Notes under the pieces: model-generated
What the model was told of the DNA's origin: nothing
Databases searched by the model: none
Seen by the model: only the letters and a program-made list of their open reading frames with translations
Assembly: GCF_001625085.1 (NCBI RefSeq)
Contig: NZ_BDAW01000010.1
Coordinates: 1-61,263 of the forward strand
Source of the DNA: Nocardia acidivorans NBRC 108247
GTDB taxonomy: Bacteria; Actinomycetota; Actinomycetes; Mycobacteriales; Mycobacteriaceae
Direction of reading: 5' to 3'
DNA length: 61,263 nt
Translations under genes and position numbers: made by a program
Part shown: positions 44,207 to 53,023 of the stretch, one piece after another
Position numbering within the stretch: the first letter of the stretch is position 1
Layout: each line of letters opens with the position of its first letter

Positions 44207-44772
44207 CCGGATACCGCCTTCCGTTGCTGGGCAAGCCTTTCCTCGTACGTGCGCCGCTGCGCCGCCGCCAGTGCCTCGGCCTTGGCCATGCGATCGATCA
44301 TCGGCGCGCGCCAGCAGTGACAGATCGCCAATGCCAGCGCGTCGGCGGCGTCCGCGGGTTTCGGCGCGACCGCCAGCCCGAGGATACGGGTGACCATGGC
44401 GGTCACTTGCGCCTTATCCGCGGAACCGTTGCCGGTGACCGCGGCCTTGACCTGACTCGGGGAGTGGAAGTGCACCGGAATCCCGCGGCGCGCCGCCGCG
44501 AGCGCGATCACCCCACCCGCCTGTGCGGTGGCCATGGCCGTGCGCACATTGTGCTGGGAGAACACCCGCTCGACCGCGACCGCCTCGGGTAGGTATTCGT
44601 CCATCCACTGTTCGGCGGCGTCGGCCACACCCATAAGGCGTTGTGCGAGATCCATATCGGGCGGGGTACGCACCACATCGACGGCCAGGGCCGTGACAGT
44701 GCGCCCGATGCCGCCTTCGACCATGCTGAGCCCGCACCGGGTGAGCCCGGGGTCGACGCCCATCACCCGCAC
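44203..44772 (-). CDS. ruvC: Holliday junction resolvase RuvC
   Basis: A 189-residue protein starting at the GTG at 44772 with GAGAGGGG upstream; the ATG two codons later is less likely. Catalytic acids are visible: Asp in [11 protein letters not shown], Glu in AVERVF, and Asp residues in [15 protein letters not shown]. This RNase H-fold enzyme cuts four-way junctions symmetrically. It is first in the ruvC-ruvA-ruvB operon and has a C-terminal extension of about 20 residues. Confidence 0.95.
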   Translation of the reverse strand: MRVMGVDPGLTRCGLSMVEGGIGRTVTALAVDVVRTPPDMDLAQRLMGVADAAEQWMDEYLPEAVAVERVFSQHNVRTAMATAQAGGVIALAAARRGIPVHFHSPSQVKAAVTGNGSADKAQVTAMVTRILGLAVAPKPADAADALALAICHCWRAPMIDRMAKAEALAAAQRRTYEERLAQQRKAVSG

Positions 44773-44868
44773 GAAAACCCCTCTCACCGCAGACGAACAA
44801 CTGTTCGAGAGTCTAACGGACCCGAACCGCTCCCCCGCCCACCGACACGACCGCACCGGCCGAGTGGC

Positions 44869-45315
44869 TCAGGAGCACACCGGTTCCACTCCGAGCAGTG
44901 TCGGATCCTTCGCCCGCACAGCCCATTCCCGCGCCGGGTTCTCGACCAGGCGTCTGGTGCGCAGATCCAACAGCCCGCTGACATGACTGATGGTCGCCGA
45001 TAGCTCACCATCGGCGCGGGCGAATCGATGCTCGACCCGATAGGTCTTGCCCTCGCCCCACACCCAGCCGCAGGTCACATCGACCACATCCCCCGCCCGC
45101 AACTCCCGGTGATACTTGATCACCGTCTCCAGATTCACCGGACCGATCCCATCCGCCAGTAGCTCCTCCACCGAAACTCCCGCCGCCCGAACGCATTCGA
45201 ACCGCGCGTGATCGGCAAACTGCTGGTAGGCACTCCCATTGACATGCAACTGGTGATCGAGATCGGAAACCCTGACCTCGATCCGTATCCGAAACGCCTC
45301 ATCCGCATTCGTCAC
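44869..45315 (-). CDS. Hotdog-fold acyl-CoA thioesterase
   Basis: A 148-residue protein with the 4HBT-like pattern: VRVSDLDHQLHVNGSAYQQFADHARFECVRAAG near the N-terminus, with the conserved Asp, His and Asn, then a long beta sheet (VIKYHRELRAGDVVDVTCGW). Family members hydrolyse acyl-CoA thioesters. The C-terminus ends in a Cys-containing extension. It is minus-strand between ruvC and the macrodomain gene. Confidence 0.83.
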   Translation of the reverse strand: MTNADEAFRIRIEVRVSDLDHQLHVNGSAYQQFADHARFECVRAAGVSVEELLADGIGPVNLETVIKYHRELRAGDVVDVTCGWVWGEGKTYRVEHRFARADGELSATISHVSGLLDLRTRRLVENPAREWAVRAKDPTLLGVEPVCS

Positions 45316-45356
45316 CCCACCACCCTGACAGACGCCACCGACACAGTAGCGGTGGA

Positions 45357-45866
45357 TTACACCCCCTGCGCCCGAAATGCCTGGTAGGCATCATTACCGA
45401 ACAGCACGAACCGCACTTCGCGCACCGCCGTCTTCGAATTCCGAACCGTCTCGACCGCGATCCGCGCCCCGTCATCCATGGGCCACCGGAAGATTCCCGT
45501 CGAGATCGCCGGAAAAGCGACCGCCTCCGCTCCCAATTCGTCTGCCACCCGCAGTGATTCGCGATAGCAGGAAGCCAGCAGTCGGGAACGATCCTCGCTC
45601 TCGGACCACACCGGCCCCACCGTATGAATCACCCACCGCGCGGGCAATCGCCCCGCCGTGGTCGCCACCGCCTGGCCCGTAGCGAGTCCCTTCCCATAGT
45701 GCGAGGCCCGCAACCTGCGGCACTCGGCCAGAATCTCGGACCCACCCTTGCGATGGATCGCCCCATCCACGCCGCCACCGCCCAGCAGTGACGAATTGGC
45801 CGCATTCACCACGGCGTCCACATCCTGCTCGGTGATATCCCCTCGAACCGCCACCAATTCGACCAT
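45357..45866 (-). CDS. Macrodomain protein (O-acetyl-ADP-ribose deacetylase-like)
   Basis: A 169-residue protein; the ATG at 45866 is used, as codon bias begins there. The MacroD-type core is intact: GDITEQDVDAVVNAANSSLLGGGGVDGAIHRKGG with the substrate-binding Asn and GGGVD loop, then VIHTVGPVWSE and FPAISTGIFRWP. These proteins remove O-acetyl groups from ADP-ribose or mono-ADP-ribose from proteins. No sirtuin or ART gene lies nearby. It stands between the thioesterase gene and yebC, separated from yebC by a strong terminator. Confidence 0.93.
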   Translation of the reverse strand: MVELVAVRGDITEQDVDAVVNAANSSLLGGGGVDGAIHRKGGSEILAECRRLRASHYGKGLATGQAVATTAGRLPARWVIHTVGPVWSESEDRSRLLASCYRESLRVADELGAEAVAFPAISTGIFRWPMDDGARIAVETVRNSKTAVREVRFVLFGNDAYQAFRAQGV

Positions 45867-45934
45867 GCCCTGATTCTTCCACCGCACAGGCCGATCATGA
45901 ACTGCCACGGCGGTTTTCGGCGGTCGGTGAAATA

Positions 45935-45970
45935 CCGAAGGCCGCCTCCCGGAGAGGAGGCGGCCTTCGG
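45935..45970 (-). terminator. yebC terminator
   Basis: A 15-bp perfect stem (CCGAAGGCCGCCTCC / GGAGGCGGCCTTCGG) with a six-base loop lies 20 bases after the yebC stop. The minus-strand transcript then reads TATTTC, a weak U-tract. Confidence 0.85.
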
Positions 45971-45989
45971 GTTCGCTGATTGCGACCGG

Positions 45990-46742
45990 TCAGTCGTCGA
46001 GTTCGGCGAGGACTTCGTCGGAGATATCCACATTGGTGTAGACATTCTGGACGTCGTCGCTGTCCTCGAGGGCGTCGACCAACTTGAAGACCTTGCGGGC
46101 GGCGTCGGCGTCGACCGAGACCGACATCGACGGCTGGAAGCCCGAATCGGCGGAGTCGTAGTCGTAGCCGGCCTGCTGTAGGGCGGTGCGGACGGCGATC
46201 ATGTCACCGGGCTCGGAGATGATCTCGAAGGTGTCGCCATTGTCGTTGACCTCTTCGGCACCGGCATCGAGTACGGCCATCAGCACGTCGTCCTCGGTAA
46301 GACCGTGCTTCTCCATGGTGACGATGCCCTTGCGGTGGAACAGGTACGACACCGAACCCGGATCGGCCATGGAGCCGCCGTTGCGGGTCATGGCCACGCG
46401 CACCTCACCGGCGGCGCGGTTGCGGTTGTCGGTGAGGCATTCGATCAGCACCGCAACACCATTGGGGCCGTAGCCCTCGTACATGATGGTCTGCCAGTCG
46501 GCGCCGCCGGCCTCTTCACCACCGCCGCGCTTGCGGGCGCGCTCGATATTGTCATTCGGCACCGACGACTTCTTCGCCTTTTGGATGGCGTCGTACAGGG
46601 TCGGATTGCCGTCCGGGTCACTACCACCGGTGCGGGCCGCCACCTCGATGTTCTTGATCAACTTGGCGAAGAGCTTGCCGCGCTTCGCGTCGATCCCGGC
46701 CTTCTTGTGCTTGGTGGTGGCCCATTTGGAGTGGCCGCTCAT
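45990..46742 (-). CDS. yebC: YebC/PmpR-family protein (TACO1 homologue)
   Basis: A 250-residue protein with the family N-terminus [40 protein letters not shown], the central acidic surface domain and the typical [14 protein letters not shown] segment. Members were described as transcriptional regulators beside ruvC, and more recently as ribosome-associated factors aiding translation of difficult peptides such as polyproline. It keeps the expected position upstream of the ruv genes, though the thioesterase and macrodomain genes are interposed. Confidence 0.95.
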   Translation of the reverse strand: MSGHSKWATTKHKKAGIDAKRGKLFAKLIKNIEVAARTGGSDPDGNPTLYDAIQKAKKSSVPNDNIERARKRGGGEEAGGADWQTIMYEGYGPNGVAVLIECLTDNRNRAAGEVRVAMTRNGGSMADPGSVSYLFHRKGIVTMEKHGLTEDDVLMAVLDAGAEEVNDNGDTFEIISEPGDMIAVRTALQQAGYDYDSADSGFQPSMSVSVDADAARKVFKLVDALEDSDDVQNVYTNVDISDEVLAELDD

Positions 46743-46871
46743 TCCCTACTTCCTCGGTTCAGGGGGCTGAGTAGTTTCACCACAGCGACACTACGTGCCC
46801 ACGGACGGACAGCGCCCCAGTCTACTGCTCGCGACCCGGACGGCCGCGAGCACATGATCGCGGGCGGCGGG

Positions 46872-47483
46872 TCAGACTCCGGCGCGGGGCCGCACCAGGG
46901 TCTCCACGAAGAGGCGATGCACCCGCAGATCGCCGGTCACCTCCGGATGGAAGGAGGTCGCCATCACATTGCCCTGGCGCACCGCGACAATGGTGCCCGC
47001 CGCCGGACCCGAGGGCACCCGCGCCAGCACCTCGACGTCCGCGCCCGCGCGCTCCACCCACGGCGCGCGAATGAAGACCGCGCGCACCGGCCCGTCGTCG
47101 AGCCCGGTGAATTCCAGATCGGTCTCGAAGGAATCGACCTGACGGCCGAAGGCATTGCGCCGCACCGTCATATCGATGCCGTTCAGCGTGTGCATATCCG
47201 GTCGGGTGTCGAGCACCTCGTTCGCCAGCAGGATCATTCCCGCGCAGGACCCGTAGGCGGGCATCCCCTCGCGCAGTCGCTGCCGCAACGGTTCCAGCAG
47301 TTCGAAGACCTCGAGCAGTTTGCTGATCGCTGTGGATTCGCCACCGGGCAGCACCAATCCGTCGACGGCCGCCAGCTCCGTTGCGCGGCGCACCGCGACG
47401 GGCTCGGCGCCGCATGCCGCCAACGCGTGCATGTGCTCACGCACGTCGCCCTGTAATGCCAGCACACCAATCCTCGGAGTCAC
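46872..47483 (-). CDS. pdxT: Pyridoxal 5'-phosphate synthase glutaminase subunit PdxT
   Basis: A 203-residue protein from the GTG at 47483. The class I glutaminase features are present: [13 protein letters not shown], the nucleophilic Cys in [11 protein letters not shown], and His-Glu in [10 protein letters not shown]. PdxT supplies ammonia to PdxS, which lies at 58012 about 10 kb downstream on the same strand. In mycobacteria tesB separates them; here a permease and several accessory genes do as well. The ATG at 47555 is in frame but lacks codon bias before the GTG. Confidence 0.95.
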   Translation of the reverse strand: MTPRIGVLALQGDVREHMHALAACGAEPVAVRRATELAAVDGLVLPGGESTAISKLLEVFELLEPLRQRLREGMPAYGSCAGMILLANEVLDTRPDMHTLNGIDMTVRRNAFGRQVDSFETDLEFTGLDDGPVRAVFIRAPWVERAGADVEVLARVPSGPAAGTIVAVRQGNVMATSFHPEVTGDLRVHRLFVETLVRPRAGV

Positions 47484-47666
47484 GCGTCGAGCATACGGTT
47501 CAGCCGCGCGCGGGCCTTCCCCACCTGCGGGTCCGAGGCGGGCCGAGGCTGTCACCGGGGATTACGCGGGTTCGGGCGAAAGTGACGTTGTGCTCCTACT
47601 CACCGGGCCGTCAGAGTTTCGTTAGGACGGGCGTCCAGGTGTCGATTTCGGAGAACACTCCGCGAT

Positions 47667-49472
47667 GTGACTGATGTGCTTCCGCAAACTTTGCCCGGTC
47701 CGCGCGGCGGGGTGGACGCTCCGCCGCGCAGGCGCGGGCTGACTGTTTCGACCGGTTTGGCCGGGCTTTCCCTCGATGCCATGGCATCGGTGTCCTACGG
47801 GCCGGAAGCGATCGTGCTGGTGCTGGCCGCCGCCGGATCGGCCGGGCTCGGATTCACGCTGCCGGTGACCGCGGCCATCGTGGTGCTGCTGGCGGTGCTG
47901 ATCGCCTCGTATCGGCAGGTGATCGCGGCGTTCCCGAACGGCGGTGGCGCGTACGCGGTAGCCAAGGAACGGTTGGGGCATCGCACGAGTCTGGTTGCCG
48001 CGGCGTCGCTGATCGTGGATTACATCCTCAATGTCGCCGTGTCGATCGCCGCGGGTGTGGCGGCGCTGACCTCGGCGTTCCCCGGACTGCTGCACTACAC
48101 GGTGTGGATCTGCCTAGCGGTGCTGATCGGCATCACCGTGCTGAATCTGTACGGCATCCGCGAGAGCGCGCGGGCCTTCATGGCGCCGACGGTCGTGTTC
48201 GTGGCGGGTATCTTCGTCGTGATCATCGGCGGCCTGCTGCGGACCGAACCGGCGAGTGCGGCCTCCGGCGCGGCCGTGGTCACCGATGCGCACGCGTTGG
48301 GAATCCTGTTGCTGCTCAAGGCTTTCTCCAGCGGTTGTGCGGCGCTGACCGGTGTGGAGGCGATCGCCAACGCGGTGCCGAGCTTCGCCAAGCCCAAGGT
48401 CAAGCGGGCACAGCGGGCCGAGGTCGTGCTGGGGGTGCTGCTGGGTCTGATGCTACTGGGCCTGGCGACGCTGATCGAGAAGTTCGACATTCATCCGATC
48501 GCGGGCACCACGGTGCTGTCGCAGCTCACCGAGGCCGCGCTCGGCCACGGAATCGGTTACTACGTGGTGCAATTCGCCACCGTGATCCTGCTCGCGCTGG
48601 CGGCCAACACGTCCTACGGCGGTCTGCCCACCCTCACCAAGATCCTCGCCGATGACAACTGCCTGCCGCACCGGTTCGCGGTGAGTTCGCCCCGTCAGGT
48701 CTACCGCTTCGGCGTGCTCGTGCTGGGCGGCGCGGCCGCGGTACTGCTCATCGCCTCCGAGGGCAATATGAACGCCCTGGTCCCGCTGTTCGCCATCGGT
48801 GTCTTCGTGGGCTTCACCATCGCCCAGGTCGGTATGGTCCGGCATTGGCTGGCGACCCGCGCCGACGGCTGGCGGTGGCGGACCGCGCTCAATGGTTTCG
48901 GCGCGGCGCTCACCTTCGTGGCCGCCATAGTCACCACCTCGATGAAGTTCGCCGAGGGCGCGTGGCTCATTGTGCTGGTGCTGCCGCTGCTCGTGGTCGC
49001 CATGGAGCGCATTCGCTCGACCTACACCCGCATCGATGGTTGCCGGGGCGTGGGCTGCGTGCCCGGCACCCCGCGTGCGACCGAGACCGCCATCGTGGTG
49101 CCGGTCTCGGAGGTCTCCGAACTGAGCCGCGAAGCCCTCTCCGCCGCAATGTCCTTGGGCCGCGATGTGATCGCCGTCCACGTGTGCCTACCGGGTGAGA
49201 ACATCACCGTCTTCACCAAGGAATGGGAGACCTGGCATCCGGAGGTGCGCCTGGTGCTGCTCGAGGACGGCGACTCCACGGTCGGCGGTCCGGTGGCGCA
49301 GTACGTCCGCGACCATTTCCCCGGCCGCCGCAAGGTGGTGGTGATCGCCGAGGTGGAGCCCCCGGCGGGCTGGAATCACCTGCTGCCCAGCCACCGCAGC
49401 GACGAACTCGAACGCGTGCTGCGCAAGATGCCGGATACCGTGGTCTGCCACCTGCGTGTTCAGACCGCATGA
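47667..49472 (+). CDS. APC-superfamily permease, KimA-like
   Basis: A 601-residue protein, GTG at 47667. Twelve hydrophobic helices fill the first 430 residues, with DAMASVSYGPEAI in helix 1, and ASYRQVIAAFPNGGGAYAVAKERLGHRTSLVAAASLIVDYILNVAVSIAAGVAAL in the region diagnostic of KimA-type potassium importers. A cytosolic C-terminal domain of about 160 residues (from about 440) follows, the region that binds c-di-AMP in KimA. Potassium transport is inferred from this similarity; other APC substrates cannot be excluded. No ydaO-type riboswitch is recognised in the upstream 180 bases. It is convergent with tesB. Confidence 0.8.
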   Translation: MTDVLPQTLPGPRGGVDAPPRRRGLTVSTGLAGLSLDAMASVSYGPEAIVLVLAAAGSAGLGFTLPVTAAIVVLLAVLIASYRQVIAAFPNGGGAYAVAKERLGHRTSLVAAASLIVDYILNVAVSIAAGVAALTSAFPGLLHYTVWICLAVLIGITVLNLYGIRESARAFMAPTVVFVAGIFVVIIGGLLRTEPASAASGAAVVTDAHALGILLLLKAFSSGCAALTGVEAIANAVPSFAKPKVKRAQRAEVVLGVLLGLMLLGLATLIEKFDIHPIAGTTVLSQLTEAALGHGIGYYVVQFATVILLALAANTSYGGLPTLTKILADDNCLPHRFAVSSPRQVYRFGVLVLGGAAAVLLIASEGNMNALVPLFAIGVFVGFTIAQVGMVRHWLATRADGWRWRTALNGFGAALTFVAAIVTTSMKFAEGAWLIVLVLPLLVVAMERIRSTYTRIDGCRGVGCVPGTPRATETAIVVPVSEVSELSREALSAAMSLGRDVIAVHVCLPGENITVFTKEWETWHPEVRLVLLEDGDSTVGGPVAQYVRDHFPGRRKVVVIAEVEPPAGWNHLLPSHRSDELERVLRKMPDTVVCHLRVQTA

Positions 49473-49489
49473 TCCGATAGCGCGGACGA

Positions 49490-49522
49490 ATCGGCCCCGG
49501 CAACGGTGTTGCCGGGGCCGAT
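49490..49522. terminator. Hairpin between the permease and tesB
   Basis: A perfect 15-bp stem (ATCGGCCCCGGCAAC / GTTGCCGGGGCCGAT) with a three-base loop lies 17 bases after the permease stop and 11 bases after the tesB stop. Confidence 0.85.
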
Positions 49523-49533
49523 GACGTTGTGCC

Positions 49534-50385
49534 TCAGTTGGTTCCGGGCGGGAAGGACTCGGTCTTCTTGTCCCGGAAGGTGCGGATCAGCCCCTCCTGG
49601 ACCACGACCGCGACGAGTTCGCCGCGCTGATTCCAGATGCGCCCGGCGGTCAGCGCGCGGCCGAAGCCCGCGGACGGGGACTGCTGGTCGTAGAGCAGCC
49701 AGCCGTCGGCGCGGAACGGGCGCAGAAACCACATGGCGTGATCGAGCGAGGCGTTCTGGGTCGGTTCGTCCGGGTGCGGGACCTTCGAGGAACCGAGCAG
49801 CGTCATATCGCTCATGTACGCCAGGGTGCAGACGTGGAACAGCGGATCGTTCGGCAGCGGATGCCGGTAGCGGAACCAGACCTGCTGCTGGGCGGCCAGC
49901 CCTTCGCGCCGATCCACCTTCTCCTGCGGGACGGTGCGAATATCCCAGTGCTCCCATTCACGCATGGCCCAGAGCCGCTCCGGGCTCATGCTGACCGCGG
50001 CGTCGGGCAGATCATCCGGCGCGGGCACCGTCGGCATCTCGTCCTGATGCTCGGGTCCCTGATCGCCGACGTGGAACGAGGCCGACATGGTGAATATCGC
50101 CTCACCGTTCTGCACCCCGGTAACCCGGCGGGTGGTGAACGAGCGGCCGTCGCGAATGCGATCCACCAGGTACACGGTGGGTTCCAGGGGGTTGCCCGGC
50201 CGCAGGAAGTAACCGTGCAGCGAATGCACCTGATACTCCGGATCGACCGTGCGCACCGCCGATACCAGCGCCTGGGCGGCGACCTGACCGCCGAACGTGC
50301 GCGGCAGCTGCGTCTCGGTCGACGCGCCGCGGAAGATGTCACGTTCGAGCCGCTCGATTTCGAGGGCCTCTTCGATCGTCGCCAT
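49534..50385 (-). CDS. tesB: Acyl-CoA thioesterase II
   Basis: A 283-residue double-hotdog protein from the ATG at 50385 with GGAAGG upstream. The TesB family patterns are visible: FGGQVAAQALVSAVRTVDPEYQVHSLHGYFLRPGNP, YLVDRIRDGRSFTTRRVTGVQNGEAIF and the C-terminal SPSAGFGRALTAGRIWNQRGELVAVVVQEGLIR. It hydrolyses medium- to long-chain acyl-CoA. It keeps the mycobacterial position near pdxT and pdxS, though here a permease lies between tesB and pdxT. Confidence 0.95.
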   Translation of the reverse strand: MATIEEALEIERLERDIFRGASTETQLPRTFGGQVAAQALVSAVRTVDPEYQVHSLHGYFLRPGNPLEPTVYLVDRIRDGRSFTTRRVTGVQNGEAIFTMSASFHVGDQGPEHQDEMPTVPAPDDLPDAAVSMSPERLWAMREWEHWDIRTVPQEKVDRREGLAAQQQVWFRYRHPLPNDPLFHVCTLAYMSDMTLLGSSKVPHPDEPTQNASLDHAMWFLRPFRADGWLLYDQQSPSAGFGRALTAGRIWNQRGELVAVVVQEGLIRTFRDKKTESFPPGTN

Positions 50386-50515
50386 GCACCGTTCCCTTCC
50401 GGATTGTCCGGCTCAGGCTAACAACCGGGAACCGGCGCGAGCCGCGCGACCTGCCAGAACAACGCGATCACGTGCCGATCCCGGGATGCCGCGACCGATC
50501 GACCATGATGGGCAG

Positions 50516-51121
50516 GTGCCCGACTTCACCGCCATCACCCCGAATGCCTTGGCCGCCTTGGTCGCGGACCGCGCGAACGAGTTGAGCGGCTTCGCGGTGA
50601 TCGCCGTCGAGGGTGCGGATGCGGCGGATCCGATGGCATTCGCGGTCGCGGTCGCCGAACTGCTGCACACGACCGGACGCCCCGCCGAGGTGGTCGCGCT
50701 GCACGATTTCGTGCGCCCGGCCTCGGTGCGCCTGGAGTTCGATCGCGAGGACGAATTCACCTATCGCACCGGATGGTTCGACTACGCGGCGCTCAATCGT
50801 GAAGTGCTCGAACCACTTCGGAAGAGTGGAAGATGGTTGCCCGCGCTGTGGAACGAGCGGGCCGATCGTTCGGCGCGGGCGCGGATTCGCACCGCGCTGC
50901 CGGGCACGATTCTGCTGGTCGCGGGTCCCATGCTGCTCGGACGCGGGCTGCGCTTCGATTTCACCGTCGGCCTGCGCATGTCCGAGGCCGCTCTGCGCCG
51001 TCATACCGAGGAGCGGGCGCGATTCACCATCGCACCGATCCTGGCGCAGCAGGAGTTGGAGACGCCGGATGTGCTGGTCGCCTGGGATCATCCGAACCGC
51101 CCGGCGGTCCGGGCCGGCTGA
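50516..51121 (+). CDS. Uridine-kinase-like protein with degenerate P-loop
   Basis: A 201-residue protein from the GTG at 50516; an ATG at 50486 is an alternative. It follows the uridine kinase/PRK plan: N-terminal strand FAVIAVEG, then VVALHDFVRPA, FDREDEFTYRTGWFDYAALNREVLEPL, LPGTILLVAGPMLLGRGLRFDFTVGL and an Arg-rich lid region. The Walker A position reads EGADAADPMAF without the GxxGSGKS/T residues, so ATP binding is probably lost or altered. It is likely a non-kinase relative. It stands beside tesB in divergent orientation with a small membrane gene following. Confidence 0.65.
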   Translation: MPDFTAITPNALAALVADRANELSGFAVIAVEGADAADPMAFAVAVAELLHTTGRPAEVVALHDFVRPASVRLEFDREDEFTYRTGWFDYAALNREVLEPLRKSGRWLPALWNERADRSARARIRTALPGTILLVAGPMLLGRGLRFDFTVGLRMSEAALRRHTEERARFTIAPILAQQELETPDVLVAWDHPNRPAVRAG

Positions 51122-51202
51122 TCCGGCGACGCCGCCTCCGCCGAATCCGCCCTGCCACCGGCAGTATTGGCGGGCCCGGCCGAACAGGGGTATCCAGGCA
51201 CT

Positions 51203-51385
51203 ATGAAGTTGGGACAGCATCCCCAGCGCACGCCCTTCTACGGCGTGCTGATGCTGCTCACCGTCATGATCAGCGGATTGTGGGTGCGCGACCTGCCCTG
51301 GCTCGCCGTGCGGATCGTGGCCTGGGTGGTGCTGTTCGCCATTGCCGTGGTGGGCTTCGTCATGACTTTCCGCGACTACTCCTGA
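51203..51385 (+). CDS. Small two-helix membrane protein
   Basis: A 60-residue protein from the ATG at 51203. After a polar 12-residue start there are two hydrophobic segments, about 13-26 and 32-55, split by an RDLPW turn. It lies between the uridine-kinase-like gene and the DUF1990 gene on the same strand (43 bases before the latter). No family is recognised. Confidence 0.6.
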   Translation: MKLGQHPQRTPFYGVLMLLTVMISGLWVRDLPWLAVRIVAWVVLFAIAVVGFVMTFRDYS

Positions 51386-51427
51386 CCCCGATAGCCTGGA
51401 TTCCGGTGGCCCGTCGACAGGAGAGCA

Positions 51428-51982
51428 ATGCCCGCGAACGATCCGGCACGCGATGCGGCGGGTCTGAACTACGACCCGATCGGCGGGACGCACCCCGCCG
51501 AGGCCGTGTGGTCCGCGGTCTTTCCGGGCTATCGCCGCTATGAGCGCACCGCGACCATCGGACACGGTGAAGCCGATTGGCGGGAATCCTGTGCCGCGGT
51601 GATGGAGTGGGAGGTCAAGCGGCGCAGCGGCTTCCGCGTGCGGCCCGTGACGGGGTCGGTCGTTCGCGCCACCGCGGACGCGGACTATCGGATTACGGCG
51701 GTCTTGGGCCCGTTCACGATTCGCGAACCCGTGCGCGTGGTCGAGACGGTGCATACCCTCACCCGATGCGGGTTCGCCTACGGCACGCTGCCCGGTCACC
51801 CCGTTTCGGGTGAGGAGGCGTTCATCGTGCACCGCTCCCCCGACGGCACGGTCTGGCTCACGCTGCGCTCACTCACCCGCGCCTCGGGGACCACCGGATG
51901 GCGAGTGCTGTTCCCGGTGCTGCTGCTCGCGCAGCGGGTGTATCGCCGCCGCTATCTACGTGCCCTGCGACCCCGGTATTGA
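51428..51982 (+). CDS. DUF1990-family protein
   Basis: A 184-residue protein with the DUF1990 pattern: LNYDPIGGT at the N-terminus, a central beta-rich region and the conserved FAYGTLPGHPVSGEEAFIVHR. The family is a lipocalin/START-like fold of unknown function, common in actinobacteria. The ATG at 51428 is used. The gene follows the small membrane protein. Its 3' end is directly followed by a disturbed, partly coding-like region. Confidence 0.85.
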   Translation: MPANDPARDAAGLNYDPIGGTHPAEAVWSAVFPGYRRYERTATIGHGEADWRESCAAVMEWEVKRRSGFRVRPVTGSVVRATADADYRITAVLGPFTIREPVRVVETVHTLTRCGFAYGTLPGHPVSGEEAFIVHRSPDGTVWLTLRSLTRASGTTGWRVLFPVLLLAQRVYRRRYLRALRPRY

Positions 51983-52431
51983 TCCAGGTTCCGGTGAAAT
52001 GACAATCACTTCCACTACGCTCTGCTGTGGATTGCTCCCGGTTCCATCCTGCGACAGTGTGGCGGTGCAGGATTCCCCCTCGGGCATCCGATCGGCGCAA
52101 TGCGGCCGGTATGCGGGTGCTGGCGATCCCCCACTGGGCGCTCACCGCCCGGCCGAACTGGACCTGGCCGATCATCACGCCGTCGATGCCGTCGCGGCGC
52201 ATGACCGGCGCAACTCCGCGATCACCTGATCGGTCTGCATGCGCAGGATATGCTGCCGCCCTTCCTCGCATTGTGGAGCGGCACAGTCGATTTCGACCCG
52301 CGGTTGTCTGCCGTACCGGCCGTCTCGGCGCGGGAGTCGGCACCACTGCGCAGGTGCGGGTTCGCGTGGTTTGCTACCTTGTGCCTATCGATCTTAGGTT
52401 TCGCCTTATAGACCGTAGGACGGAGGCCGGT
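51983..52431 (+). pseudogene. Region with coding-like remnants, no intact gene
   Basis: From about 52145 to 52375 strong G/C third-position bias is found in two adjoining plus-strand frames. One contains DLADHHAVDAVAAHDRRNSAI and ends at TGA 52227-52229. The next contains LIGLHAQDMLPPFLALWSGTVDF without a start codon. They read as one interrupted polypeptide tail of unrecognised family. It lies just before the TetR gene and may have been its regulated neighbour. Confidence 0.4.
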
Positions 52432-53016
52432 ATGTCGCCGAGAGCGGGATTGACCACCGAGCGCGTGGTCACCGCGGCCGCGGAGCTCGCCGATGAGATC
52501 GGTTTCGACAAGCTGACCCTCTCCGCACTCGCCCGGCGGTTCGGGGTCAAGGACCCGAGTCTCTATGTGCACGTGCGCAATCTGCACGATCTGCGGGTGC
52601 GGGTGGCGCTGCTGGCCAGTGCCGAGTTGAACGAGCGCATTGCCGCGGCCATGGTCGGCAGGTCCGGCAGGGACGCCCTGGTCGCCTTCGCCGACGCCTA
52701 CCGCTCCTATGTGCTCGACTATCCGGAACGCTATGCGGCAACCCAGATTCGGATGGATCCCGCCGAGGTGGCGCAGGAGCCCGCGCTGCTGCGCGCTATC
52801 GAGCTGACCGCGGCCATCCTGCGCGGCTACGGGTTGGGCGAATCCGAGGGACTGGACGCGGCGCGCCTGCTGCGCAGCACTTTTCACGGATTCGCCACCC
52901 TGGAGGCCGCGGGCGGGTTCGCGCACTCCCGCCCGTCCGAGCAGTCCTGGCCGCATATCGTCGACGCGCTGCATACCGCGCTGTCGAATTGGCCGAGCTA
53001 CCCGGAGCGGTCCTAG
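52432..53016 (+). CDS. TetR-family regulator with WHG-type C-terminal domain
   Basis: A 194-residue protein from the ATG at 52432 with GGACGGAGG upstream. The HTH is RVVTAAAELADEIGFDKLTLSALARRFGVKDPSLYVHVRNLHDLRVRVALLA; the C-terminal domain has RLLRSTFHGFATLEAAGGF, typical of the WHG/TetR_C_33 group. Many such regulators control a hydrolase or SDR neighbour; here only a decayed region precedes it. It is convergent with the beta-lactamase-fold gene. Confidence 0.88.
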   Translation: MSPRAGLTTERVVTAAAELADEIGFDKLTLSALARRFGVKDPSLYVHVRNLHDLRVRVALLASAELNERIAAAMVGRSGRDALVAFADAYRSYVLDYPERYAATQIRMDPAEVAQEPALLRAIELTAAILRGYGLGESEGLDAARLLRSTFHGFATLEAAGGFAHSRPSEQSWPHIVDALHTALSNWPSYPERS

Positions 53017-53023
53017 CCGAGCG

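Noticed and set aside
47484..47666. Possible c-di-AMP riboswitch ahead of the KimA-like gene
   Set aside because: I could not find the conserved paired elements of the ydaO class; a covariance-model search would decide.
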